The notes: generated by a model not told the origin, from the letters alone. A stretch of DNA of 64,000 bases from Salipaludibacillus neizhouensis (GCF_002886185.1 NZ_KZ614146.1:1472930-1536929), one strand, 5' to 3'. Shown: positions 16,136-25,825, numbered from the stretch's first letter. Made by a program: numbers and translations.

Positions 16136-17845
16136 TCAACTAAAATATTTCATTGCTACTTTCTCTGCCGTTCTGGTTGCTAAAGCTTGAGTGGTAAGGG
16201 TGGGATTTGCCCCACCGATGCCATTATAATGAACACTGTTATCAGCAATAAACAGCCTTTTTACTTGGTATGCTTCACAAATGTCATCAACGACATGACC
16301 CATGCGCATCGTCGATTCAATATGGGCAAATAAATGGGCTGGCCAATTGGTACGAATAATCTTTTTTGCCCCAGCCTTGAGTAAGATCTCCGCAGAAATT
16401 TTCGCTAATTGATCTCTCTTTTTCTTATCTTCCTTGCTTGGTGTATAGCGGATGCTAGGAATAGGGCCATGTTCATCCTTTAGTATTGGGTCAAGTGTTA
16501 CTCCATTTTTCTTTTGGGGCTGGTCATCGGTAAGAATCAAAATGCTTAACGTATTTTGGTAGTTATGCATCCATTCTTTTAACTCATTTCCAACAAGTCG
16601 TCCTTGTAAATCCCATGGATCTTGAGCAGAATGTTCCTGCTTGAATGCATAGCCGCTTTGACTGAAACCAAAAGTTAACCCTGAAAACAAACCAGGACTT
16701 ACACCAGATGGTTGGATACATCCTAAACCAGGATAATCAAATCTGGCACCTGATGTTGGACCAACAAATGGATTAATATGTTTTTGCCCTAAAATACCCA
16801 TAATGTCTTTTTCATCGAATACTCCAGTTATCCAATCCCAATAGTGATTAGTTAATCCTCTTCCGACCCAAGAATTATTAGGGAGTTGTGAATTAAGCCA
16901 TAGCCTTGGGCTTTCAATACATCCTGCTGCCATGACAATCACTTTTCCATATAGCTCTCCAGTCTCGCCTGTCCATGTATCTCTGTATTCCACTCCAATG
17001 GCTCGTAACTCTTCCTTTGGATCATGCTCCGTCAGTATTTTTGTTGTAAAAGTGTTAGGTCGAATTTCTACATTTCCAGTTGCAAGTGCAAGAGGAACAT
17101 AACTAACGTTGGTCGATCGCTTTGCTACTTTATCCATTGATGGGCCGTGCGGGCAACCATTCACACAATGACCACAAAGAGTACAGCCCTCTAATTTTGA
17201 TATTTCCTCTAAGCTCTTACTTGTATCCATCAATTGTTCATTCGGATGTAAGATAGCATTTGGCTGAGGTCGATAACCAGGTGTTGTAGGGTTTAATGTA
17301 TTAAGGAATGGCCAGCCGGCTTTTTTTGCTCCATAATAAAACATTTCCTCTTTTGCTGTGGTAGGTGCAGGACGAACAGGCAATGTTGCCTCCACTTTTT
17401 CATAGTAAGGCAGTAACTCCCGATACGAAATCGGCCAGACATCATCAATCGCCATTGAATAAGCCCGAGGAGAATTAGCCCAATAATGTTGAGTCGTACC
17501 GCCAACACCAGTCGCTTGCCAAAGCTTCCCCCCAGTAGGAATAATTCGCTGCCAAGGGGCACGCCTGCGATCAGCAGCTCCCCAGCGCAAACGGCCGGAT
17601 GTTGTATCGTTCATCGAGTGTTCAAATTTCGTATATTGTTGACGTAAGAGGCTAATGTCTAGGTCATCGGGGCTAGAACTACTCACGGGTCCACGACTTT
17701 GATTAGGGTGACTCCATTTCTTATTTCCATACCAAGGACCTGCTTCTAGAATAAGAACCTTAACTCCTAACTCGCCTAATTCTTTCGCAGCAACGGCCCC
17801 GCCACCACCGGCTCCAATGATGATTACATCAGCATCAAAATTCAT
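16136..17845 (-). CDS. GMC-family oxidoreductase (gluconate 2-dehydrogenase flavoprotein-like)
   Basis: 569 residues. The FAD-binding loop is VIIIGAGGGGAVAAKELG at the N terminus; GGKLWQATGVGGTTQHYW is the second FAD motif; the C-terminal VHYNGIGGANPTLTTQALAT is the GMC_oxred_C end. Cysteines at about 221, 224, 227 and 231 form CTLCGHCVNGCPHG, an iron-sulfur-like cluster motif found in this subgroup. The enzyme should oxidise a sugar, sugar acid or alcohol and pass electrons to the chain. The subunit-3 gene is 14 bases upstream, so both form an operon. ATG 17845 follows AAGGTGGT. Confidence 0.85.
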   Translation of the reverse strand: MNFDADVIIIGAGGGGAVAAKELGELGVKVLILEAGPWYGNKKWSHPNQSRGPVSSSSPDDLDISLLRQQYTKFEHSMNDTTSGRLRWGAADRRRAPWQRIIPTGGKLWQATGVGGTTQHYWANSPRAYSMAIDDVWPISYRELLPYYEKVEATLPVRPAPTTAKEEMFYYGAKKAGWPFLNTLNPTTPGYRPQPNAILHPNEQLMDTSKSLEEISKLEGCTLCGHCVNGCPHGPSMDKVAKRSTNVSYVPLALATGNVEIRPNTFTTKILTEHDPKEELRAIGVEYRDTWTGETGELYGKVIVMAAGCIESPRLWLNSQLPNNSWVGRGLTNHYWDWITGVFDEKDIMGILGQKHINPFVGPTSGARFDYPGLGCIQPSGVSPGLFSGLTFGFSQSGYAFKQEHSAQDPWDLQGRLVGNELKEWMHNYQNTLSILILTDDQPQKKNGVTLDPILKDEHGPIPSIRYTPSKEDKKKRDQLAKISAEILLKAGAKKIIRTNWPAHLFAHIESTMRMGHVVDDICEAYQVKRLFIADNSVHYNGIGGANPTLTTQALATRTAEKVAMKYFS

Positions 17846-17859
17846 CAATTACCACCTTC

Positions 17860-18594
17860 TTATTCTGAAAATTTTTTCACAAGAAATCCACGCAGGTCGC
17901 GATAACCAAAAGCAGGACCAGGATAGTTAACAAGATCCCATGTCATAAACGGTCTTTCGATTCTCCGATTTTCTGGAGGGGCTATACGAGTTGTACCTAG
18001 AGAAAACCATTCGGAATAGTAACCAAGCAATAGCATTTGATGGATGTTACCTAATATATTTTGCACTAAACCTATATTTCCCTGAAAAGGAGAAGGGAGA
18101 CTCTCCATATCAACTCGACCATTTTCTAATAAATGAATGGCTTCAAATCGATTATTAATTGAAAGGGCGGCAAATGGCCCTCCTTCTGGGAAGATTGAAT
18201 GATTTGGTGTCTCTAGTACTTGACCTGAAAGTACAAGTTGCTTAGCACCTGCATCAAGAACTCCAGCTGTTGCAGAGGATAGCTGAATCTTGTTCCCGCC
18301 CCACTCTCCTTGAATAGAAATATAATGATCTAACCCCCAAATAAGATAATCATCCAGTCGTAAATCTAATGCACCTAACGTTGAAGGAATAACAGCATCT
18401 ACGAAAGCCATAAAGGTAGCTTGGGTATGAGCAATACTTGTTTGACTAGCTTTTAATGGTAACTGTATCGGGGCAGGTGTCGGTAAAGAAGGTGGATTAT
18501 GGGAAACGAAAGTAGTCAATGACTGTTTAATATCGTTTAAAATGCTTCTTTTCTTCTGATGAGTGGAACTAGACTCTCTTTCAGGTAACTTCAT
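17860..18594 (-). CDS. Gluconate 2-dehydrogenase subunit 3 family protein
   Basis: 244 residues. After a polar N-terminal segment of about 60 residues it follows the subunit-3 fold: FMAFVDAVIPSTLGALDLRL, then a long helical part ending NILGNIHQMLLLGYYSEWFS and the tail VNYPGPAFGYRDLRG. In the three-subunit enzyme this protein escorts or stabilises the flavoprotein. No Tat or Sec signal is evident, unlike in proteobacterial relatives, and no cytochrome subunit gene is adjacent. The AAGGAA site before the ATG is good. Confidence 0.8.
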   Translation of the reverse strand: MKLPERESSSTHQKKRSILNDIKQSLTTFVSHNPPSLPTPAPIQLPLKASQTSIAHTQATFMAFVDAVIPSTLGALDLRLDDYLIWGLDHYISIQGEWGGNKIQLSSATAGVLDAGAKQLVLSGQVLETPNHSIFPEGGPFAALSINNRFEAIHLLENGRVDMESLPSPFQGNIGLVQNILGNIHQMLLLGYYSEWFSLGTTRIAPPENRRIERPFMTWDLVNYPGPAFGYRDLRGFLVKKFSE

Positions 18595-18935
18595 CGTATA
18601 ATTCCTTTCTTGTTTTTTTATATTATTGTCAAATATGGATTAAATATTCGCCTAGTAAAACACATTTATAGAAAGAACTAAAATTAAAGAGAAATAAATT
18701 GAAATCAACTTGGAGTGAATGGTAAACGAGTTTTAAACTTAATATAGTGGTCGGTGAAAGAGGTTACCATGTAGGGTGAAAAATCAGTTTTGATCTTTAG
18801 CAAGAGAGCTAAGCTCTAATAAATGGGCATAATCCATGAAGTAAAAAATGAATATAGAGTATAAGTATGATATAGCAGAGTGCGTTGCATGTATGGGAAC
18901 CCGCTTATGCATACTGCAAAATGAGAGATTATTAT

Positions 18936-18977
18936 TAAGAAACCGTGTGCTGATAAATAGTATGCACACGGTTTCTA
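18936..18977. terminator. Hairpin between the oxidoreductase operon and the glucosidase gene
   Basis: AAACCGTGTGC / GCACACGGTTT, 11-bp stem. It lies downstream of the minus-strand gene at 19179-21044 and may end it. A weaker hairpin (GAAGCC...GGCTTC) is at 19012-19050. Confidence 0.55.
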
Positions 18978-19178
18978 CTAGGTATACACACTACCTTGGT
19001 AGGAGTGAATAGTGAAGCCTTCGGGATTACCTCGTGACTGAAGGGCTTCCTCTAAATGTGTCAATCACAAGCGACGTCTGTTGATATTATACAGCTTGTA
19101 CGCGACGATTTCATTATGGAATGGATCCATGATTGTATGAAACTTTGGGTTATTTCTTTCGAAAAATCACAATTAATC

Positions 19179-21044
19179 TTAACCAAACAATCTATTATAT
19201 AACAATAGTGATCTTATCACACCTGATTGAGAATAACTTGGCATTCCAATCCCTCTTGGTCGACCTTTGCTGTACAATAATTCGGGTAAGAGACCACAAA
19301 AAGCACTGTTATTGTAATTATGGTTAAAGTACTTCCAGGCTTGGTTTACATCATGGTTAACTAAAAATGCTTCACCCAACCAGAAGGTGGGTCCGGTCCA
19401 CGGCTTTAAATCGCCTTCTTCTGTTGTTAAACTCTCATGTCTCCAAATGCCTCCAATGAAGGGATCTTCAAGTCTTTGCTGAATAGCTTTAAGTGTCGGT
19501 TTTAACCACTCTTTTGGAAAAATAGGAAATTCAGAGAAGAATAGAGTAACAGATGCATCTAATAAATTTGTTTCCATCGATCGAGTAACAATTCCGTTGT
19601 GAACGTTATGTCTATAAATCGCCTGAATTAATTCAGATGAACCTTGTCTAAATCGATTAGCTTTTTCATTTTCAAAGATAACGTCAGCCATCTCGGCTGC
19701 TCTTATTAATCCAAACGCAGAAATACCTGATGTCCATGTCATATGTTCGAAGGTTTCCCCTAAATGTGGTCCAAATGTTTCCCAAATCCCTGCATCTGGG
19801 AAGATAAGCCCAGTTGAATCACGGTTCTTCAAAATCCATTCGGCCGATTGGTTTATAATAGGCCACAGATCACGTATGATTGTATCTTCTTTTACTAACG
19901 ACCAAACTTGCCATATTCCGTATAAAATAAATCCAGTAGTATCGTTTTCAAAAGCATGCTCGTTTGGTAAACGTGTAACAACATTATAAGCAAAAAAATA
20001 GTTACCATCAGGACGCTCTATTAAATAACTAAGTGTTGCATACAATGCTTTTACTGCGTCTTCTAGATGTCCAGCTAATGCTAATGTAGATGCGATCCAC
20101 AAGCTATCACGAATCCATACATTGCCTTGGTAAGGTTTAAATCCAATGATAATAGGAGTTCCATCTTTCTGTAGGCTCATTTTTGTTAACGTGTTACTCA
20201 TCTTCCAAAAATATTTTAGCTCAGGTGTGAGCGTATTGATCTCTACTGTTTTATTGTGCCATGCTTGCCATACTTTCAATGTTTGATGTTCACTTTGATT
20301 AATGTGGGCCAATGTTTTCTCTAATTCTTGAAGTGCCTCCTCTTTAGAAGCGCCGGCTGCAAATAATTGAAAGACAGGCTCGCTGTATTCTGGGCCTTGG
20401 ACCTTTTGAGCGGGAATAGTAAAGATCAATGGAACAGGGAGTAAACTGTGTTCAAAAATAGTTGCCTGACCTCCAGTTACTGCTTTAGAAATATTGCCTG
20501 TTATTCCTTCAGCAGAGGGAGAAACAGTAGTTGCAAGCCATTGGTTTTCAGAGAGTCGAGAAATAAAGGTGTTATCAATTCTTTCAACAATATTTTTTAA
20601 GTGTACGACAGGAAAAATCGATATTTCTGAAGGGTTGCTACGGAGAGTTTTAACTTCAATTGAGCGTATGAAAGAGTTTCTATTAGGAGGAGTCCATGTT
20701 TTTGTCCTGACTACGGTATTACCTTTATGAGTAACTACTTCATATATTCCATAGCCATGAATATACCTCGTACTATTTAATGAAATAATTTCCCCGATTT
20801 GTCCCAATTTCTCTTGAACTATTCCATATGGATCATACCAAATTTTATCGTTCTGGTCTTTTGCTAGTATATAAGAACCTGAATTATCTAAAAGTGAACT
20901 GGACAAGTCATAGTTTCCGAAAAAAAGTTGACTTATTTTATCAACTGGAAGACAACCAACATCATATTGCTGAAGCCAAGCTAATACATTACCATTTGAA
21001 ATAGGAGCATGATTATCTTGATTTTTACCAATAAAATAATTCAT
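19179..21044 (-). CDS. GH15-like glycoside hydrolase (glucoamylase-type)
   Basis: 621 residues of the six-hairpin glycosidase group. An N-terminal beta-rich part (about 1-265) precedes the (alpha/alpha)6 barrel. Motifs include YQGNVWIRDSLWIASTLALA, HAFENDTTGFILYGIW, the acidic loop DAGIWETFGPHLGETFEHMT (likely general acid) and KPWTGPTFWLGEAFL with RGIGMPSYSQSG near the end. No signal peptide is visible, so the substrate should be an intracellular oligosaccharide. GAGGAGTGAGATGA precedes the ATG. A link with the nearby GMC oxidoreductase, oxidising the released sugar, is only a guess. Confidence 0.8.
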   Translation of the reverse strand: MNYFIGKNQDNHAPISNGNVLAWLQQYDVGCLPVDKISQLFFGNYDLSSSLLDNSGSYILAKDQNDKIWYDPYGIVQEKLGQIGEIISLNSTRYIHGYGIYEVVTHKGNTVVRTKTWTPPNRNSFIRSIEVKTLRSNPSEISIFPVVHLKNIVERIDNTFISRLSENQWLATTVSPSAEGITGNISKAVTGGQATIFEHSLLPVPLIFTIPAQKVQGPEYSEPVFQLFAAGASKEEALQELEKTLAHINQSEHQTLKVWQAWHNKTVEINTLTPELKYFWKMSNTLTKMSLQKDGTPIIIGFKPYQGNVWIRDSLWIASTLALAGHLEDAVKALYATLSYLIERPDGNYFFAYNVVTRLPNEHAFENDTTGFILYGIWQVWSLVKEDTIIRDLWPIINQSAEWILKNRDSTGLIFPDAGIWETFGPHLGETFEHMTWTSGISAFGLIRAAEMADVIFENEKANRFRQGSSELIQAIYRHNVHNGIVTRSMETNLLDASVTLFFSEFPIFPKEWLKPTLKAIQQRLEDPFIGGIWRHESLTTEEGDLKPWTGPTFWLGEAFLVNHDVNQAWKYFNHNYNNSAFCGLLPELLYSKGRPRGIGMPSYSQSGVIRSLLLYNRLFG

Positions 21045-21510
21045 TCATCTCACTCCTCAATGAGAAATTTCAGGCCTTCAATAATAATATTATATCTTTG
21101 AAATTTTTATGTTATTAGGAGAAAATTAAAAACTATAAGAAAATAATCTAGTGAGTTAGCTAGTTATAAGGAAAATCTCATTTAGATACACCACGGTGAG
21201 CCTATCACAACTTGAGGTATAGAAAAGGGTTCCACCCTAAATATCAAATGAGACTATACAAATCCCTGAAATTTCTTGATATACCGTTAGCAATTGGGAA
21301 GCATTTTAAGTGATCTCCTGCTATTATTGAGTAGGTCAGGAACGTTACCACTCCCTCATAAGAACCGCATGTGTGCCTTGTCATGATTATTTTACTAAGG
21401 AGCTACAATTGTCTAATGTTGTACTTAAATTAACGGGGAGAAACCGGCGCTAAAGGTGAAGATTGTTGAATAACTAAGTAACAGAGATAAAGAACATTGG
21501 GGGTGATTAA
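21045..21510. other. Spacer without recognised features
   Basis: I see no gene, clear promoter or terminator. ATTAACGGGGAG (21428) resembles words at 12820 and 22073, a possible weak dispersed repeat. Confidence 0.4.
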
Positions 21511-22056
21511 GTGGTGTTGAAAAAGATGATACCAAGCGTGTGGGAGACAAAAAGGCTCACGATTAAAGACCTTACTGAAGAAGAAATTCCAACTGCTCAA
21601 AAGTTATATGACCAAGGGAGTTTTATTCACCAATGGGACGGCGGTAGCTTAGATAAAGAGTATGTATATCGTTGTTTTACCGTTGGTGACTTACCGCCTA
21701 ATGGCCTCAATGAGCAATTTAAAATCCAAGTTATACGAATGCAGGAAACGGGACTCATTGTTGGATTACTTACTACGTATCACGGATATCCAACGCCTGA
21801 AACATTTTATATTAACTACCTGTATATTGACAAAGAGTATCACAAACAAGGACTTGGACAAGAAGTGGTTAATGAATTATTAGATATATTGAAACAGACT
21901 AAATATAATGAAGTGCGGGCAAATGTTGCAATAAAAAATTGGGCAGCGCTTAGGTTTTGGACCAAACTTGGACTTAATACAATTCAAGGGATTTTCGGAG
22001 ACAAAGAACACGGTGTTGATCATTACGCTGACATAGAGGTAATTAAGTATTTATGA
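21511..22056 (+). CDS. GNAT-family N-acetyltransferase
   Basis: 181 residues, one GNAT domain. The acetyl-CoA motif A is FYINYLYIDKEYHKQGLGQE (Q-x-x-G-x-G/A form), followed by a helix and VRANVAIKNWAALRFWTKLG (motif B). Substrate unknown. Three possible starts (GTG 21511, GTG 21514, TTG 21517) follow GGGGGTGAT; by spacing 21514 or 21517 fits best. It stands alone. Confidence 0.85.
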   Translation: MVLKKMIPSVWETKRLTIKDLTEEEIPTAQKLYDQGSFIHQWDGGSLDKEYVYRCFTVGDLPPNGLNEQFKIQVIRMQETGLIVGLLTTYHGYPTPETFYINYLYIDKEYHKQGLGQEVVNELLDILKQTKYNEVRANVAIKNWAALRFWTKLGLNTIQGIFGDKEHGVDHYADIEVIKYL

Positions 22057-22132
22057 GATTTTTCTTATTCAATTAACGGGGGAACATTAGCACAACAGCA
22101 GATGTGAACAAAATAATAAAAAGGAGCAAAAA

Positions 22133-22669
22133 ATGATTGTTTCTATTTGTGGGATAAAGGGCAGCTATGCTGAAATAGCGGCACTAGAAATGTTAGGAGA
22201 AGGAATATCTCTATTGTACTGTAATAGTTTTCAAAGTGCTTTGGATTCAGTAAAAAATAAACGGTCAGATTATGCGATTATACCCGTGAAAACATCAAAT
22301 TCGGGATATGTATCAGAGGTGAATGAGTTGCTTTCTTCTGGTAATTGGGGAGTAAAGCAAAAATTTCACCTTCATACTCACCATTGTCTTATGGCTGTAA
22401 AAGGTCAAGAATTAAATAGGATTAAATCAGTTTATTCTCATCCAAAAGCACTACAAGAATGTGAACTATTCCTAAGCAAGTTAAATGTCTCGTTGCGAGA
22501 TTTTTTTAATACGGCTGCTAGTGCAAAGCATGTTGCTGAAAATAATCTATTAAACACGGCAGTTATTGCATCTAAGCAAGCGGCTCAACTTTATCGATTA
22601 GAAATCCTAGCTGAAAACATTGAAAATAACAGTGATGTAACAACTTTTTACACAATAGTTCCTAGATAG
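22133..22669 (+). CDS. Prephenate dehydratase-like protein without ACT domain
   Basis: 178 residues matching the catalytic domain of prephenate dehydratase: GIKGSYAEIAALEML, a lobe with SDYAIIPVKTSNSGYV, VYSHPKALQECELFL, NTAASAKHVAENN and a C-terminal SDVTTFYTIVP. In PheA the last motif is normally TRF with a catalytic threonine; here the arginine position is threonine (TTF). The ACT domain that binds phenylalanine is missing. It may be a divergent, unregulated enzyme or a binding protein. AAAGGAGCAAAAA precedes the ATG. A degenerate REP follows the stop. Confidence 0.75.
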   Translation: MIVSICGIKGSYAEIAALEMLGEGISLLYCNSFQSALDSVKNKRSDYAIIPVKTSNSGYVSEVNELLSSGNWGVKQKFHLHTHHCLMAVKGQELNRIKSVYSHPKALQECELFLSKLNVSLRDFFNTAASAKHVAENNLLNTAVIASKQAAQLYRLEILAENIENNSDVTTFYTIVPR

Positions 22670-22715
22670 TGAAGCAGGCAGGTGAAGTCGGGGAAGGTTC
22701 TCTGTTTCCTTTTAT
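22670..22715 (+). repeat. Degenerate REP family A copy with tail
   Basis: TGAAGCAG at once after the TAG stop, then GGGAAGGTTCTCTGTTTC. The tail (CTGCAAACTCTCGTAAATCG at 22750-22769) matches that at 24108-24127. Confidence 0.6.
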
Positions 22716-22994
22716 TGTTATGAAAGCGATCAATCGTGTTTTTGCCTACTGCAAACTCTCGTAAATCGTATTTTATGAGTTTTAGGGCACGTAAAATTGT
22801 TTTATTGATAGGGCGGATTTTTGAAGACACCGGGTGAAAGGTCAGCTAGTAAATTTAAAGTATCTTGGTAATTTCTGTTGAATGAGTTTAGAGAGTAGTG
22901 ATTATGTTAATAGTTTCAATTATGGATAAAGAAAATTCTGTTTCTCAAATCATTATTCTAGGAAAAGGTACATTTACAATAGTTTTACAAGAAG

Positions 22995-23102
22995 ACGATT
23001 GTTACAGATGCAGCAGCTAATCCAGAGTTGAAAGTAATGATTAGAGAAAGTATGAAAGATTACATTGAAGGAAGAACTATGACGACAAAAGTGTTAAGAT
23101 AA
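22995..23102 (+). pseudogene. Short C-terminal gene remnant
   Basis: A 35-codon frame without a start reads TDAAANPELKVMIRESMKDY followed by IEGRTMTTKVLR. It looks like the end of a small helical DNA-binding or antitoxin-like protein, but I do not recognise it. Upstream frames hold other pieces (22903-22990). Confidence 0.3.
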
Positions 23103-23145
23103 TCACTATCTCCAAAGAATTTCTACGAGTGAATTCCAATCAGGT

Positions 23146-23172
23146 ATGAAGCAGAGAACCGTCCCCTGCATC
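23146..23172 (-). repeat. REP family A copy, reverse orientation
   Basis: Reads ATGAAGCAG, AGAACCGTCCC, CTGCATC on the plus strand, ahead of the RDD gene. Confidence 0.85.
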
Positions 23173-23193
23173 AATACGAGAGGAGAGTGTCAT

Positions 23194-23618
23194 TTGGAAG
23201 TTACTAATCCAGCAGGTTTTCAAACAGATTTTTAGCGAGTTTTTTAGATTTTATCATTATATTTTTGGTGACAGGAATTATCTCATACTTTCTCTATGGA
23301 GTATTCTATAATAGTGACAAAAACTACCCTTCTGACATATTAAGATTCTTCTATACTTTGTTATTGCCTGTTTTATGGTCTGGGTACACGATAGGAAGAA
23401 AAATGGTAGGAAATCGTATCGTTAGAATGGATGGGAAAAAAGTTGGAATCGGCACAATTTTATTAAGAGTAATAGTAGCCGGAATTGCCTATGCTCTCAC
23501 ATTAGGAATTGGATTGATTGTAAGTGCCTTTATGGTAGGGATACGAGAAGATCAACGTGCGATTAATGACTTTATTGCACAAACTTATGTGACAACAAAC
23601 CCACCTACGAAAAACTAA
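23194..23618 (+). pseudogene. RDD-family membrane protein, frameshifted
   Basis: TTG 23194 with AGGAGAG upstream opens EVTNPAGFQTDF and stops. The next frame holds RFLASFLDFIIIFLVTGIIS and continues to 23618 with a second helix (FFYTLLLPVLWSGYTIG), then RMDGKKVGIGTILLRVIVAG and a third helix. RDD proteins have the N-PAGF-x-R-x-x-A-x-x-x-D motif at the start of helix 1, exactly what the two frames give when joined by one indel near 23225. Their role is transport-related or unknown. The gene would be about 140 residues. Confidence 0.75.
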
Positions 23619-23832
23619 ATAGTGGAAGATGCCAGTTAAACAAACGGGGAAATCTTTAGTTTAGCAAGCATTTGAAAATAACTATAAAAAATGGGTTAAT
23701 TCTCTGAAATGGCCATTTTATTTTTGCAAACCAAAAGCACCACAATTGTGGTGCAAATAGAGATAACTTTCACCACATTTCATTTCCAAGTGTAAATTTC
23801 AGTTTCGGGATAGGTAACGGAATCCATGAAAG

Positions 23833-23976
23833 TTAAATTTTTCTTCTGGAACAACCATCACATACTGCTATATCCTTTTCTTGATTTCTTTCTAACACTC
23901 TTTTACATTTCATACAACGCTGTAATTGATTCACTTTTTCTTGTTCTCTAATTAGTTTACTATAACCGATATATAA
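23833..23976 (-). CDS. Possible small zinc-ribbon protein
   Basis: A 47-codon frame has two Cys pairs, RCMKCKRVLERNQ and VCDGCSRRKI, typical of a zinc ribbon. AAAGGAG followed by ATG occurs at 23978-23990, but that ATG is in another frame that soon stops, so the gene is either started at a non-standard codon or frameshifted in its first codons. Confidence 0.35.
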   Translation of the reverse strand, partial: LYIGYSKLIREQEKVNQLQRCMKCKRVLERNQEKDIAVCDGCSRRKI

Positions 23977-24037
23977 TCATCTCCTTTATTTATCTTATTC
24001 AATAACCGGAAGTTGAATTCCTTTAAATTATTTAATC

Positions 24038-24070
24038 TTGATGTAGGGGACGGTTCTCTGCTTCATTTTG
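24038..24070 (+). repeat. REP family A copy
   Basis: TTGATGTAG, GGGACGGTTCT, CTGCTTCATTTT. The tail through 24130 matches 22715-22785. Confidence 0.8.
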
Positions 24071-24289
24071 TTGTTCTTATGAAGTGATCGATCGTGTTTA
24101 TGCCATACTGCACACTTTCGTAAATCGTATTTTAAAATATGATATTGTTTTACAAAATCGATTGATTTTCAATACGAGCAATTTATCCCCGCAATAAGGC
24201 AACATAGTGAAGTAAGGCTCTGGAATTATCAAGGCTTTATGGTATAAAAATGATGTACTAATTAAGCATAGTGAAAGGAGACAAGATTC

Positions 24290-25107
24290 ATGGGACAACA
24301 TAGACTAACCAAGAGCTTTTCCTCAACATATGGAAAAATAAGTTATGATATAAAAGGTGAAGGACCCTCCGTTGTGCTCGTACATGGAACCCCTTGGTCT
24401 TCTTTTAACTGGAGACATATTATTCCTGCACTTAGCCAATGGGTTACTGTGTACTACTACGACCTTCTTGGATATGGTTATTCTGAGAAGACTGATATAG
24501 ATGTCTCATTAGGAGTTCAAAATAAAGTTCTTTCTGAACTACTTGAATTCTGGGGATTAAAGAACCCGATGATGATTGGACATAACTTTGGTGGGACAAC
24601 TGTCTTAAGAACTCATCTTTTAGAAGAACATAATTTCGAAAAAATAATACTCATTGATCCAGTAGCAATAGCACCATGGGGCTCACCTTTCTTCTCCCAC
24701 GTAAACAAGTACGAATCTGCGTTTCAAGGCATACCTGAATATATACATGATGCAATGGTTTCGACGTATGTTCGGGGAGCAATGTATAAAGAGATGGACA
24801 ATGAAACCTTAAAAGGGATAAAAGATCCTGGTTAGGCTCTATAGGGCAGCAAGCTTTTTATCGTCAAATAGCACAAGCGAGTCAAAAGTATACTGATGAA
24901 ATTGAACCTGTTTACAGCGCGATAAACAAGCCAGTATTAATTATATGGGGAGAAGAGGATACTTGGGTACCCATTGAAAAAGGTCAAAAATTACATAAAA
25001 AAATGAAAACTTCAAGTTTTATTTCGATACCTAGAGCCGGTCACTTAGTTCAAGAAGACCAACCAAGTATTCTATTATCTTATATTTTGAAGTTTCTGGT
25101 TAAGTAG
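24290..25107 (+). pseudogene. Alpha/beta hydrolase (haloalkane dehalogenase-like), frameshifted
   Basis: The first frame encodes VVLVHGTPWSSFNWR (oxyanion region), YYYDLLGYGYSEK and the nucleophile elbow MMIGHNFGGTTVLRTHLLEE. Close relatives have GHDFGG with aspartate as nucleophile; here it is asparagine. The frame stops at 24835 after KGIKDPG; the adjacent frame continues LGSIGQQAFYRQIAQASQKY, then VLIIWGEEDTWVPIEKGQ and the catalytic histidine in IPRAGHLVQEDQP, ending 25107. Both a lesion at the nucleophile and an indel near 24830 argue for a dead gene. GAAAGGAGACAAGATTC precedes the ATG. Confidence 0.8.
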
Positions 25108-25210
25108 GGACCATGTAAAGTTTTTATAGGAAATGAAATGGGAGATTATATCGTAAAATCAGCATGTAGACCTCGTTAGACAAGGAACGTTTCAAAAATT
25201 AATTCATTAA

Positions 25211-25262
25211 AAGGCGCAAATTTGAACTAAGAATTGCGCTCTTTTTTTGTGTATAGAGGAAC
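25211..25262 (+). repeat. Hairpin repeat family C, copy 1
   Basis: GGCGCAA...TTGCGCT stem, then CTTTTTTTGTGTATAGAGG. Three further copies share GAATTGCGCTCTTT and the GTGTATAG tail (30332, 34040, 36875). It can act as a terminator for the hydrolase gene. Confidence 0.65.
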
Positions 25263-25378
25263 GTTCTTACGTATTTCATTAGAAGTAAATAACTTCACTT
25301 AAGCTATTGTTTGCTTCATAAGGAAATTTTACAAAAGTTAGGTTAGAAGAAATTTTAAAGTTATAAGGGGGAAGTAAA

Positions 25379-25825
25379 TTGACACGAGTTGCTTCGTTAT
25401 TAGATATTCCTGCAATAACATTACTAAAATTAAAAATGTTTAAAGAAGCTGGCATGGAACACGTTCTTAGAGAAGATTTTGTTCATGAAGTTGAGAACAC
25501 CTACAAAGAGTTGTATGAAACAGGAAAAGCTACACATTTTGTCATGGAACACGATAATGAAATGAGTGCGTTTGCTGGGGCATTTATCAAAGAAGACATT
25601 CCTTATTGTTTCTATAAAGAAGCTCAGTATGGATTTATTGGAGATGTATATGTCGATCCTCGGTTTAGAAAACAAGGCTATGCACGAAAGTTAACAGACG
25701 AAGTGTTAGATTGGTTTTCTGAAAAAGAAATCCATACTATTCGTTTATTAGCTAGTGATAGCGCAAAAAAACTATACCAATCCATAGGTTTTAAAGGAAC
25801 TGACCAGATGATTTTACATAGATAA
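25379..25825 (+). CDS. GNAT-family N-acetyltransferase
   Basis: 148 residues, one GNAT domain. Motif A: FIGDVYVDPRFRKQGYARKL (R-x-x-G-x-A), followed by IHTIRLLASDSAKKLYQSIG. The N-terminal LLDIPAITLLKLKMFKEAGM suggests a peptide- or small-molecule-acetylating enzyme of unknown target. TTG start follows AAGGGGGAAGTAAA. Beta-lactamase-fold and another GNAT gene follow on the same strand. Confidence 0.85.
   Translation: MTRVASLLDIPAITLLKLKMFKEAGMEHVLREDFVHEVENTYKELYETGKATHFVMEHDNEMSAFAGAFIKEDIPYCFYKEAQYGFIGDVYVDPRFRKQGYARKLTDEVLDWFSEKEIHTIRLLASDSAKKLYQSIGFKGTDQMILHR

Larger units (their letters stand above)
23619..24289. other. Spacer with a small zinc-ribbon frame and a REP copy
   Basis: Apart from the two features listed (23833-23976 and 24038-24070) nothing is recognised. 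The 24100-24140 tail belongs to the REP element. Confidence 0.4.

Noticed and set aside
18784-18969. 61-codon minus-strand frame
   Set aside because: Passes through a hairpin and has no family features or ribosome binding site.
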